From DAHUXD01 sp963736455 (GTDB taxonomy: Bacteria; Acidobacteriota; Thermoanaerobaculia; UBA5066; Gp7-AA6), in the NCBI GenBank assembly GCA_963736455.1, contig CAVTON010000001.1, forward strand, positions 1,364,001 to 1,428,000: a DNA stretch of 64,000 nucleotides. Reading direction: 5' to 3'. Position numbers and translations under genes: made by a program. Of this stretch, positions 34,637-42,833 are shown piece after piece (the first letter of the stretch is position 1; each line of letters begins with the position of its first letter). The notes under the pieces are model-generated. The model did no database searches. It saw nothing but the letters and a program-made list of their open reading frames with translations, and was not told the DNA's origin.

Positions 34637-35905
34637 TCAGGGCGCGGGAGAGCCGGCCGGCGACCGAAGTTTCGCGTCCTCCCCCTCGCCGGACAGAAGG
34701 ACGGGGGGGTGTTTGGCCCACTCGTGCCCTTCGGCGGCCGACGTGTAGGCGAGGTCATAGAGAGCGCGCATGTAGGCGGTGTCGAAGTCCTTCGTGTGCG
34801 GCGTATCGAAGGTCGGCGGAATGTACGCGAGGTTGAAGTCGACGTGATCGCGGTGCGCGATCGAATAGAGGCGATAGATGTCTCCGATCCCCTGGTACTG
34901 GATCAGGCAGTTGATCGCGCGCAGCGCGATCGGGAGCGTGCGCCGGTCGACCTGCGCCCACTCCGGATCCAGTCGCGCGTTGCGAATGAGGTAGAGGCTG
35001 CGTTTACGCACGGCGAGGTTTTGCCGGGAGAGCTTCGCCAGGTCTGATGCCGCCGGATAGACGAAGACCTGGTTGGACGTGCCGCCGTCGACGTGCATCT
35101 CGCCGTATTGCTTTCCGTCGAGCTCGACGTCGATCATGACTGGCGGGAAGGTGCCCGGGATCGCTGCGGATGCCATGAGGATCTTGTGGACGAGATCCAG
35201 GGCCCCCGGACGCCGCAGGGCGGCGATCTCCGTGACGTTCCAGACCACGGAGCGGCGGGAGTCGAGGTCCGTCGTGCCGATCAGCAGCATGCGGCCCTTC
35301 TCGTATTCGGCCGCGATGGCGTCCAGCATCTCCTGAGTCACGGCTTTCCTGACCAGGGCCGCGAGCGGCGTCGTGTCGGCCAACGCGTCGCTGAAGAAAG
35401 CCGCGAAGATCGCCCGCGTCGTGGCGACGTCCTTGAACGAGATGCTGGTGTAAAGGGCCTTCAGCTGTTCGTCGTACGCGGGCCCGAGAAAAGCGAACGG
35501 CGCGATGAGCGCTCCCGTGCTGACTCCGGTGACGAGCTTGAACGTCGGACGCGTGCCGGCCTTCGTCCAGCCATCCAGAAGTCCCGCTCCGAAGGCGCCG
35601 TTGTCTCCTCCCCCGGAGATCGCGAGGTACGCGGCCGGAGGAAGCGGCGCCTCGGGGGCGAGCCCGAGGGCGGCGCGCTCCTTCGCCCACGAGACGACGA
35701 AGTCCTCCTCGAACTGGCGGACGTCCTCGAAGTCCCGGGGAAAGTAGCGGATGTCGTTGGGATACCCGACGACGTCGGCGCGGGGCGCCATCCCCGCCGG
35801 AACCGCCGGCTGCCGGGTCGCCGTCGTGCAGCCGATCGACGCGCACAGGCCGAACGCCGCCCCGATCGCGGCGGCGCGCCGAACCCGGAAGAACCGCGGA
35901 GTCAT
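34637..35905 (-). CDS. Patatin-like phospholipase, probable lipoprotein
   Basis: This is a 422-residue exported hydrolase. The N-terminal signal ends in ASIGC, a plausible though imperfect lipobox, so it may be lipid-anchored. The patatin fold shows the oxyanion motif SGGGDNGAFGAGLL, the nucleophile elbow GVSTGAL and the Asp of the dyad in MHVDGGTSNQ. Such proteins are lipid acyl hydrolases acting in the envelope. Its start overlaps the DJ-1-family stop by 4 bp (ATGA), so the two are translated together. Confidence 0.9.
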   Translation of the reverse strand: MTPRFFRVRRAAAIGAAFGLCASIGCTTATRQPAVPAGMAPRADVVGYPNDIRYFPRDFEDVRQFEEDFVVSWAKERAALGLAPEAPLPPAAYLAISGGGDNGAFGAGLLDGWTKAGTRPTFKLVTGVSTGALIAPFAFLGPAYDEQLKALYTSISFKDVATTRAIFAAFFSDALADTTPLAALVRKAVTQEMLDAIAAEYEKGRMLLIGTTDLDSRRSVVWNVTEIAALRRPGALDLVHKILMASAAIPGTFPPVMIDVELDGKQYGEMHVDGGTSNQVFVYPAASDLAKLSRQNLAVRKRSLYLIRNARLDPEWAQVDRRTLPIALRAINCLIQYQGIGDIYRLYSIAHRDHVDFNLAYIPPTFDTPHTKDFDTAYMRALYDLAYTSAAEGHEWAKHPPVLLSGEGEDAKLRSPAGSPAP

Positions 35906-36594
35906 CTGGACCGCGCATGATATCGCGCCGCCGCCTTTCCCTCCGGACGCCAGTCGTACTCCTCGCCCTCCGCCACGCGGGCCGCGGCCTCGTCGCCCCG
36001 CATGACCGCGACGACGTGCAGGGCCCCATCGATGCCGGCGGAAAGGCCGCCGGCCGTCACGATCTTTCCGTTGTCCACGAAGCGGCGATCGCTCACGACC
36101 TTCGTCTTCGGAAACTCGGCGCGGAGGTCGTCGATCAGGCTGGCCGTCGTCGTCGCCGTCAGGCCGTCGAGCAGGCCGGCGCTGGCCAGGATGAAGGCGC
36201 CATTGCAGACAGAGAGCGTGTGCGCGGCGCGCGAGGTCGCCGCCCGCACGAACTCGAGGGTCGCGGCGCTTCGGCGGGCCATCCGCACGCCGCCTCCCGG
36301 CACGACGAGGACGTCGAACCGCGGAGCGTCGGCGAACGAGTACGCCGGAACGATGGTCAGGCCCATGGAGGTCGTGACGGGATCCGCCGTCTCCGCCACG
36401 GTCGCGACGGCGAACCCGGCCGCGCCGAAGATCTCGAACGGCCCCATCGAGTCGATGATCTGGACCCCGTTGAAGACGAGGATGCCCACCTTCTCCTCCC
36501 GCGGGCCGAAGGCCTTCGCAGCCCGCGGCACGGCGAGGCCGGCCCCGATTCCGGACAGCAGAACGGCCATGCGGACGATGCGATGCGGCGCCAT
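35902..36594 (-). CDS. Exported DJ-1/PfpI (GATase1-like) family protein
   Basis: This is a 230-residue protein with an N-terminal hydrophobic signal (about 1-30). The DJ-1/PfpI domain follows: VGILVFNGVQIIDSMGPFEIF, VLVVPGGG, and the nucleophile elbow with Cys in LSVCNGAFILASAGLLDG. This arrangement matches the ThiJ domains of AraC-type regulators but there is no DNA-binding domain. A thiol hydrolase or isonitrile hydratase-like role is possible. The ribosome-binding site lies within a perfect hairpin (36601-36623), so translation may be controlled. It is co-translated with the patatin gene. Confidence 0.85.
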   Translation of the reverse strand: MAPHRIVRMAVLLSGIGAGLAVPRAAKAFGPREEKVGILVFNGVQIIDSMGPFEIFGAAGFAVATVAETADPVTTSMGLTIVPAYSFADAPRFDVLVVPGGGVRMARRSAATLEFVRAATSRAAHTLSVCNGAFILASAGLLDGLTATTTASLIDDLRAEFPKTKVVSDRRFVDNGKIVTAGGLSAGIDGALHVVAVMRGDEAAARVAEGEEYDWRPEGKAAARYHARSR

Positions 36595-36600
36595 GAGGCC

Positions 36601-36623
36601 CTCCTGTAGGTGATCTACAGGAG
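36601..36623 (-). promoter_or_regulatory. Hairpin that buries the ribosome-binding site of the DJ-1 family gene
   Basis: CTCCTGTAG and CTACAGGAG form a perfect 9-bp stem with a 5-base loop, 7 bases upstream of the ATG. On the minus strand the second arm contains AGGAG of the AGGAGGG ribosome-binding sequence (36599-36605), so the folded RNA would hide it. The same dyad could instead be a protein operator, or a 3' hairpin of the upstream amidohydrolase transcript. Confidence 0.5.
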
Positions 36624-36663
36624 AGGTACGGGCGACCGCCGGAAAGGTTGCGAGCGGCGACGA

Positions 36664-37773
36664 TCAGGGCGGGAACTCGGAGGCGTCGATGCCCGGAATC
36701 ACCTTCAGGGCATTCTTGTAATAGACCTTCTTCAGGACCTCGTCGGGCAGCGACAGGCCGTACATCTTCCAGAAGGCGTGCCGCTTGCGGTAGTAGTCGA
36801 AGTACTCGTCGTCGGTCTCGAGCACGCGGAAGTAGACGAGATACTCATCGGCCGCCCAGGCGTCCTTTCCGAACATCACGCGGTCCTGGTACCGGACGAA
36901 CCAATCCCGCGCGAAGCGCGGCTGGCGGCCGAGCTCCGCCAGCACCGCGCCGATCTCGGTGTAGACGTTCGGCAGCCGGTCGAAGAGCGCGCCGAGCCGG
37001 GCGAGGTCGCCTCCGAGCCAGCCCAGGTGCGCGTCGATGAAGCGCGTCTTCGGGTGGCTCGCGAAGAGGTGATGCTGTTCCTTCAGGATCTGCTCGAAGG
37101 GCGGATAGCGGTCGGACGGACGGGCGCGGTTCGGGAACTGCTTGAGCTCGAGCCAGCGCTCGTTGTACTTGTCCTGCGGTTCGAAGAAGGAGCGCGGCTC
37201 CCCCGAGTGGATCAGCACCGGGATCCCGAGGGCCGCGCACCTTTCCCAGACCGGGTCGATGCGGGGATCGTCGACCGGGACGCGCCTTCCGCTCGCGTCC
37301 GTGACCGTCAGGCCGAGGTTCTTGAAGATCTTCAGCCCCCGCGCGCCGTTCCTGTAATCCCGCTCGAGCTGCGCCGCCGCGCGCTCACCCCAGCCGGGTT
37401 TCTCGATGCCGTCGAAATCGAGATTCGCGAAGACGATGAATCGTCCGGGATAGCGGCCCGGGAGGTTGCGGTAGCCCTTCTCGAACTCCGCGCCCTGGCT
37501 GCCGCTCAGGTTGACCATGACGCGCAGATGGATCCGGTCCATGTCGGCGACGAGCCGGGCCGCGTCCGTGGCCGACATGTCGCGGTCCTGGTGGTTGTGG
37601 ACGTCGATGAACGGGTACTTCGCATGCGGAGGCCTGTGCTCGGGGACGACGAGCGTGGACCTCGGCTCGTAGTCCTCGATCGACATCGTCTGCGCCGCCG
37701 CTCCCGCGGCGCACAGGCCCACGGCGAGCGCGAGGAGCAGCGCCCGCGCCCGAGGCCTCTCAGCGTTTCGCAC
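36664..37773 (-). CDS. Secreted amidohydrolase (amidohydrolase-2 family)
   Basis: This is a 369-residue exported protein with a signal peptide ending near GAAAQ. The TIM-barrel metal-site motifs are present: FIDVHNHQDRD (HxH-like) at the N-terminus, LKIFKNLG, PVLIHSGEP, RFIDAHLGWLGG, and the late Asp in VMFGKDAWA. The family includes aromatic decarboxylases and lactonases such as 2-pyrone-4,6-dicarboxylate hydrolase relatives. The substrate is unknown. The start overlaps the DinB gene stop by 14 bp. Confidence 0.85.
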   Translation of the reverse strand: MRNAERPRARALLLALAVGLCAAGAAAQTMSIEDYEPRSTLVVPEHRPPHAKYPFIDVHNHQDRDMSATDAARLVADMDRIHLRVMVNLSGSQGAEFEKGYRNLPGRYPGRFIVFANLDFDGIEKPGWGERAAAQLERDYRNGARGLKIFKNLGLTVTDASGRRVPVDDPRIDPVWERCAALGIPVLIHSGEPRSFFEPQDKYNERWLELKQFPNRARPSDRYPPFEQILKEQHHLFASHPKTRFIDAHLGWLGGDLARLGALFDRLPNVYTEIGAVLAELGRQPRFARDWFVRYQDRVMFGKDAWAADEYLVYFRVLETDDEYFDYYRKRHAFWKMYGLSLPDEVLKKVYYKNALKVIPGIDASEFPP

Positions 37774-38284
37774 GCCTCGCCTTGCCGTTCAGAATCGCGG
37801 CGATCTGCCGGCGGTGGTTGACGTCGTGTCCGGCGAGCAGTCGCGCGATGCCGAGGATCGTCAGGAGGCCGAACTGCGTGTGCCGGCCGGACCGCCGGAG
37901 AATCCTCGGCGAAAGCCCGGAGAGCAGTTCGACGTGCGCGCGGCGAAGCGCCGTGAAGAGAGCCAGGCTGGTTCCCGGATCGCGCCGTTCGTATTGGCCG
38001 GCGCGCGCCCAGACCTCCTGGTCCATCCCGACGATCTCCGGAGCCTCGCGCTCGAGCATCGTGCGGATCCGATACCCCCAGAGCATCTCGATCTCGGAGA
38101 GGTGCGCGAGGATCTCGCCCACGGACCACTTGTCCGGCGCCGGCCTCGCCGTCAGCCGCCGGTTCGGGACTCCCGCGATCCGGCGGGCGAGCGCACCCGG
38201 CGCCGCGCGGAGCATCCGCAGCGGGTCCCGGCCGCCGACGTAGCCATGGATCCTCGCGACGTACTGCTCGAAGGTTTCCGCCAT
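37760..38284 (-). CDS. DinB family protein
   Basis: This is a 174-residue four-helix-bundle protein of the DinB/DUF664 superfamily, often thiol-dependent metalloenzymes. It shows the pattern PDKWSVGEILAHLSEIEMLWGYR (first metal His) and the late GHDVNHRRQI motif (two more His). The ATG at 38284 is chosen since the longer frame to 38431 starts with a non-homologous Pro/Arg-rich stretch. It overlaps the amidohydrolase gene and is the first gene of this small operon. The reaction is unknown. Confidence 0.85.
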   Translation of the reverse strand: MAETFEQYVARIHGYVGGRDPLRMLRAAPGALARRIAGVPNRRLTARPAPDKWSVGEILAHLSEIEMLWGYRIRTMLEREAPEIVGMDQEVWARAGQYERRDPGTSLALFTALRRAHVELLSGLSPRILRRSGRHTQFGLLTILGIARLLAGHDVNHRRQIAAILNGKARRAKR

Positions 38285-38598
38285 CGCCTGATTCTCTTCT
38301 ACGAGGGAACAGGAGTCCGGTTGCAGGTCCGCGGCGGCGGGGATTCGCGCCCTCCACCGAGGATTTCGTCCGGACACCGGCCGCACGGCCCCCCCGCCGA
38401 TTTCGTGGGCGGAGCGGGGCCCCGAGGACATAAACTGCGCGATCCGGACCCGGGACGGACGAATCCGGCGAGAAGTGGAATCCCCGGGACGAATCGAGGC
38501 TTATTTCGTATCTAAGGCGCTGGGCGGATGTGTCCCCGTCTTTTTGGGCCGGCCCTTCGGTCCTGGACGGCGCCCGATGAAGCGGAGGTTGGGGTTTC
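38285..38598. other. Divergent intergenic region between the DinB and RND genes
   Basis: This is about 314 bp without a gene. It must hold the promoters of the DinB operon and the RND pump. I see GGAGG ten bases before the RND adaptor ATG, but no convincing operator, riboswitch or promoter boxes, and no local regulator gene. Confidence 0.5.
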
Positions 38599-39720
38599 AT
38601 GAAGAAGCGTATGACCCTGATGATCGTGGCGATCGCGGTCTTTCTGACGGCGATCGGCGCGGTCAAGTACGGCCAGATCAAGAAGGGTATCGCCCAGCAG
38701 AGGTCCTTTCAGCCGCCCCCCGAGGCCGTGACGACGGTCGTCGCGAAGGGCGAGCAGTGGCCGACGTCGCTCGCCGGCATCGGCACCGTCACGGCGGTGC
38801 ACGGCGTCGTCGTGAGCGCCGACCTGCCCGGAATCGTGGACAAGATCACGTTCGAGTCCGGCCAGAGGGTCAAGGAGGGCGACCTCCTCGTCGAGCTCGA
38901 TACGAGGCAGGAGCGCGCGCAGCTCGCGGCGGCGCAAGCGGAACTCGAGCTCACGCGGGTCTCCCTCGAACGCATGAAGCGCCTCGTCGAGACGCAGATC
39001 GGCGCCCAGGCCGATCTCGACACGGCGGAAGCGAACTTCAAGGCCGCGGAGGCCAAAGTGGGCGAGACCCGCGCGACGATCGACCGCAAGACGATCCGCG
39101 CTCCGTTTTCCGGGGTCCTCGGGATCCGCCAGGTCAACCTCGGCCAGTATCTCGACGCCGGAGCCGCCATCGTGCCGCTCCAGTCGCTGCAGCCGATCTA
39201 CGTGAACTTCTCGGTGCCGCAGCAGGAGATCGCGCGGCTGAACGTCGGAGGCGAAGTCCGGGTGAGCAATCAGTCGGGGGCCGCCGGAACCGGGAAGATC
39301 AACGCGGTCGACTCGGTCATCGATCCCGCCACGCGCAACATCGCGGTCCAGGCGACGCTGCCGAACGCCGACGGGAAGCTGCGTCCGGGCATGTTCGTGG
39401 ACGCAAGCGTGGTGCTCGCGGCGGTCAACGATGTAATCGCGATCCCGGCCTCGTCGATCAACCACGCCCCGTACGGTGACTCCGTGTTCATCGTGACCGA
39501 CCTGAAGGATCCTCACGGCAAGAGCTACCGGGGGGTGCGCCAGCAGTTCGTCAAGGTCGGGGCCGGGCGGGGCGACCAGATCGCGATCCTCTCGGGCCTC
39601 AAGCCCGGCGAGGAGGTCGTGACCTCGGGCGTGTTCAAGCTGCGCAACGGCGCGGCCGTGCAGGTCAACAACCAGACGCAACCCGGCGACAACCCGGCGC
39701 CGAGTCCCGCCAACAGCTGA
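38599..39720 (+). CDS. RND efflux periplasmic adaptor (membrane fusion protein)
   Basis: This 373-residue adaptor links an inner-membrane RND pump to an outer-membrane channel. It has an N-terminal signal/anchor (LMIVAIAVFLTAIGAVKYG) and a lipoyl half (AVHGVVVSADLPGIVDKITF). A helical hairpin (about 105-165) and a second lipoyl half (TIRAPFSGVLGIRQVNLGQYL) follow, then beta-barrel and membrane-proximal domains (ASSINHAPYGDSVFIV). It is co-directional with and 19 bp from the pump gene. No transcription regulator lies next to it. Confidence 0.94.
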   Translation: MKKRMTLMIVAIAVFLTAIGAVKYGQIKKGIAQQRSFQPPPEAVTTVVAKGEQWPTSLAGIGTVTAVHGVVVSADLPGIVDKITFESGQRVKEGDLLVELDTRQERAQLAAAQAELELTRVSLERMKRLVETQIGAQADLDTAEANFKAAEAKVGETRATIDRKTIRAPFSGVLGIRQVNLGQYLDAGAAIVPLQSLQPIYVNFSVPQQEIARLNVGGEVRVSNQSGAAGTGKINAVDSVIDPATRNIAVQATLPNADGKLRPGMFVDASVVLAAVNDVIAIPASSINHAPYGDSVFIVTDLKDPHGKSYRGVRQQFVKVGAGRGDQIAILSGLKPGEEVVTSGVFKLRNGAAVQVNNQTQPGDNPAPSPANS

Positions 39721-39739
39721 CCTTCGGCCCAGGAGCGCC

Positions 39740-42700
39740 ATGAAATTCACCGATCTCTTCATCAAGCGGCCGGTCCTCGCGATCGTCGTCAACCTGGTGA
39801 TCCTGATCGCCGGACTGCAGGCGATTCGGACGCTGTCGGTCCGTCAATATCCCCGCAGCGACATCGCCGTCGTCCAGGTGACCACCGTGTACGTCGGCGC
39901 CAACGCCGACCTGGTGCGCGGCTTCATCACGACGCCCCTCGAGCGCGTGATCGCCAGCGCCGACGGCATCGACTACATCGAGTCGTCGAGCGCGCAGGGC
40001 GTCTCGACGATCACCGTGCACCTCAAGCTCAACTACGACACCAACGCCGCGCTGACCCAGATCCAGGCCAAGGTCGCGCAGGTCCGCAACGATCTGCCGC
40101 CCGACGCGCAGGTTCCGGTCATCGACCTTCAGACGGCCGACACGCAATTCGCGTCGATGTATCTCGGCTTCGGGTCGAACGAACTCGACCAGAACCAGAT
40201 CACCGACTACCTCACGCGCGTCGTCCAGCCCAAGCTGTCGGCGATCAGCGGCGTCCAGCGCGCCGACATCCTGGGCAGCCGCGTCTTCGCGATGCGGATC
40301 TGGATGAAGCCGGAGCGCATGGCCGCGCTCGGAATCTCGCCCACGAACGTCCGCGACGCCCTGGCCGACAACAACTACCTGTCCGCCCTCGGCGCGACGA
40401 AGGGTTCGATGGTCTCGGTCAACCTCGTCGCCAATACGAACCTGCAGACGGTCGACGAGTTCAAGAAGCTCGTCGTCAAGCAGAAGGACGGGGTCGTCGT
40501 TCGTCTTGGGGAGATCGCCGACGTCGAGCTCGGTGCCGAAACCTACGACGACGACGTCCGCTTCAACGGGCAGACGGCGACCTTCATGGGAATCTGGTGC
40601 CTGCCGACGGCGAACTCGCTCGACGTCATCAAACGCGTGCGCGCCGCGCTGCCCGAGATCCAGCGGCAGCTGCCGGCCGGCATGACCCTCGGCATCCCCT
40701 ACGACTCGACGGCCTACATTCAGGACGCCATCGACGAGGTGCTCCATACACTCGCCGAGACGCTGCTCATCGTCGTCATCGTCATCTTCCTCTTCCTGGG
40801 CTCGTTCCGCGCGGTGATCATCCCGATCGTCGCCATCCCGATCTCCCTGATCGGCGCGGTCTTCCTGATGCTGATCGCGGGATTCACGATCAACCTGCTG
40901 ACGCTGCTGGCGATCGTTTTGTCGGTCGGCCTCGTCGTCGACGACGCCATCGTCATCGTCGAAAACGTCGAGCGCCACCTGCAGCTCGGCGAGAAGCCCA
41001 TGGATGCCGCCCTGCGCGCGGCGCGGGAGCTCGTCGGGCCCATCATCGCGATGACGATCACGCTGGCCGCCGTGTACGCGCCCATCGGCATCCAGGGCGG
41101 CCTGACGGGTGCCCTCTTCCGCGAGTTCGCCTTCACGCTCGCCGGCGCGGTCATCGTGTCCGGCGTCGTGGCGCTGACGCTCTCCCCCATGATGGGTTCG
41201 CGCCTCCTGCGCTCCGGCGACAGTGAGCACGGCTTCGCGGGGATCATCAACCGCAACTTCGATCGAGTCCGCCGGTTCTACGGACGGATGCTGACGGGCA
41301 CGCTCCAGTACCGGCCGGTCGTGTTCGTTCTGTGGCTGATCGTTGTGGCCCTCATCGTGCCCTTCTACAAGTTCTCGGCCAAGGAGCTCGCGCCGCAGGA
41401 GGATCAGTCGATCGTCTTCGGAATCATCCAGGCAGCGCCCAACGCGACGCTCGATCAGACCAAGCTGTTCGCCGACAAGGTCTATGACGTCTACAAGGCG
41501 ATGCCCGAGTCGGCCAGCGTCTTCCAGATTACGAACCCGACGGGCGGCTTCGGCGGCATGGTCACCAAACCGTGGAGCGAGCGAAAGAAAAAAACGTCCC
41601 AGCTCCAGGTCGAAGCGGCGATGGGTCTCTCGAAGATCCCGGGGGTGCGGGTCATCTCGCTCATCCCTCCGGCATTGCCGGGCGGCGGCAGCTTTCCGGT
41701 CGACTTCGTCATCGCCTCGACGGCCGAGCCGAAGCAGCTCCTCGAGTTCGCGAATCAGATCGTGGGCAAGGCCATGCAGAGCGGCCTGTTCATGTTCGTC
41801 GACTCGGACCTGAAGTTCGACCAGCCGCAGGCCGAGGTCGTCTTCGACCGCGACAAGCTCCGCGCCCAGGGCGTCAGCCTCTCGGATGCCGGCAAGGACC
41901 TCTCGTGGATGCTCGGCGGCAACTACGTCAATCGCTTCTCGATCCAGGGGCGCAGCTACAAGGTCATCCCCCAGGTGCGCCGGGCCGACCGCCTCACGCC
42001 GGAACAGCTCGAGACGATCTACGTCACGGGCGCGGGCGGCAAGCTCGTCCCGCTCTCGACGTTCGCGCACCTCAAGACGACGACCGAGCCGCGCGACCTC
42101 AAGCGGTTCCAGCAGTTGAACGCGGTCCGGATCCAGGGCGTCATCCCGCCCGGCGTCTCGCTCGATACGGCCCTGAAGTTCCTCGAGAACCAGGCCGCCG
42201 CCATCCTGCCCCAGGGATTCACGGTGGACTACGCCGGCGAGTCTCGACAGCTCCGGACCGAGGGCGGAAAGTTCCTCTTCACGTTCCTCCTGTCGGCCAT
42301 CCTCATCTACCTCGTGCTCGCGGCGCAGTTCGAAAGCTTCCGCGATCCGTTCATCGTCCTCGCGGGATCGGTGCCGCTGGCCCTCTCCGGCGCCCTGCTC
42401 TTCTCGTTCCTCGGCCTGACGACGCTCAACATCTACAGCCAGGTCGGCCTCATCACGCTCGTCGGCCTCGTCGCGAAGAACGGCATCCTGATCGTCGAGT
42501 TCGCCAATACGGTCCAGGAGCAAGGAAAGGCCAAGGTTGAGGCCGTCATCGAGGCGGCCCTCACGCGTTTGCGCCCCATCCTGATGACCACGGCCGCGAC
42601 GGTCATGGGACACATGCCGCTCGTGTTCGCCTCCGGGCCCGGCGCCGGGGCGCGCAACTCGATCGGCATCATGCTCGTCAGCGGCATGATCATCGGCTCG

Positions 42701-42826
42701 ACGTTCACCCTCTTCGTCGTGCCTTCGATCTACGTCCTCGTCGCGAAGACGCATCACGCCGAACCGGCGCTCGCCGAGGAGGAGCGCCCGCGCAAGGTGG
42801 GAGAGCTCGAGGAAGCGGCCGTCTAG
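39740..42826 (+). CDS. RND multidrug efflux pump, inner-membrane subunit (AcrB-type)
   Basis: This 1028-residue proton-driven pump of the HAE1 type has twelve predicted membrane helices and two large periplasmic loops. The N-terminus FIKRPVLAIVVNLVILIAG and the helix 4 motif LSVGLVVDDAIVIVENVERHL, with the paired Asp of the proton relay, are typical. The second half has LITLVGLVAKNGILIVEFAN and the docking-domain segments are present. Length is normal. No outer-membrane factor gene follows, so a TolC-like partner must be encoded elsewhere. It converges on a TonB-dependent receptor gene, 7 bp apart. Confidence 0.96.
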   Translation: MKFTDLFIKRPVLAIVVNLVILIAGLQAIRTLSVRQYPRSDIAVVQVTTVYVGANADLVRGFITTPLERVIASADGIDYIESSSAQGVSTITVHLKLNYDTNAALTQIQAKVAQVRNDLPPDAQVPVIDLQTADTQFASMYLGFGSNELDQNQITDYLTRVVQPKLSAISGVQRADILGSRVFAMRIWMKPERMAALGISPTNVRDALADNNYLSALGATKGSMVSVNLVANTNLQTVDEFKKLVVKQKDGVVVRLGEIADVELGAETYDDDVRFNGQTATFMGIWCLPTANSLDVIKRVRAALPEIQRQLPAGMTLGIPYDSTAYIQDAIDEVLHTLAETLLIVVIVIFLFLGSFRAVIIPIVAIPISLIGAVFLMLIAGFTINLLTLLAIVLSVGLVVDDAIVIVENVERHLQLGEKPMDAALRAARELVGPIIAMTITLAAVYAPIGIQGGLTGALFREFAFTLAGAVIVSGVVALTLSPMMGSRLLRSGDSEHGFAGIINRNFDRVRRFYGRMLTGTLQYRPVVFVLWLIVVALIVPFYKFSAKELAPQEDQSIVFGIIQAAPNATLDQTKLFADKVYDVYKAMPESASVFQITNPTGGFGGMVTKPWSERKKKTSQLQVEAAMGLSKIPGVRVISLIPPALPGGGSFPVDFVIASTAEPKQLLEFANQIVGKAMQSGLFMFVDSDLKFDQPQAEVVFDRDKLRAQGVSLSDAGKDLSWMLGGNYVNRFSIQGRSYKVIPQVRRADRLTPEQLETIYVTGAGGKLVPLSTFAHLKTTTEPRDLKRFQQLNAVRIQGVIPPGVSLDTALKFLENQAAAILPQGFTVDYAGESRQLRTEGGKFLFTFLLSAILIYLVLAAQFESFRDPFIVLAGSVPLALSGALLFSFLGLTTLNIYSQVGLITLVGLVAKNGILIVEFANTVQEQGKAKVEAVIEAALTRLRPILMTTAATVMGHMPLVFASGPGAGARNSIGIMLVSGMIIGSTFTLFVVPSIYVLVAKTHHAEPALAEEERPRKVGELEEAAV

Positions 42827-42833
42827 TCGGGGC

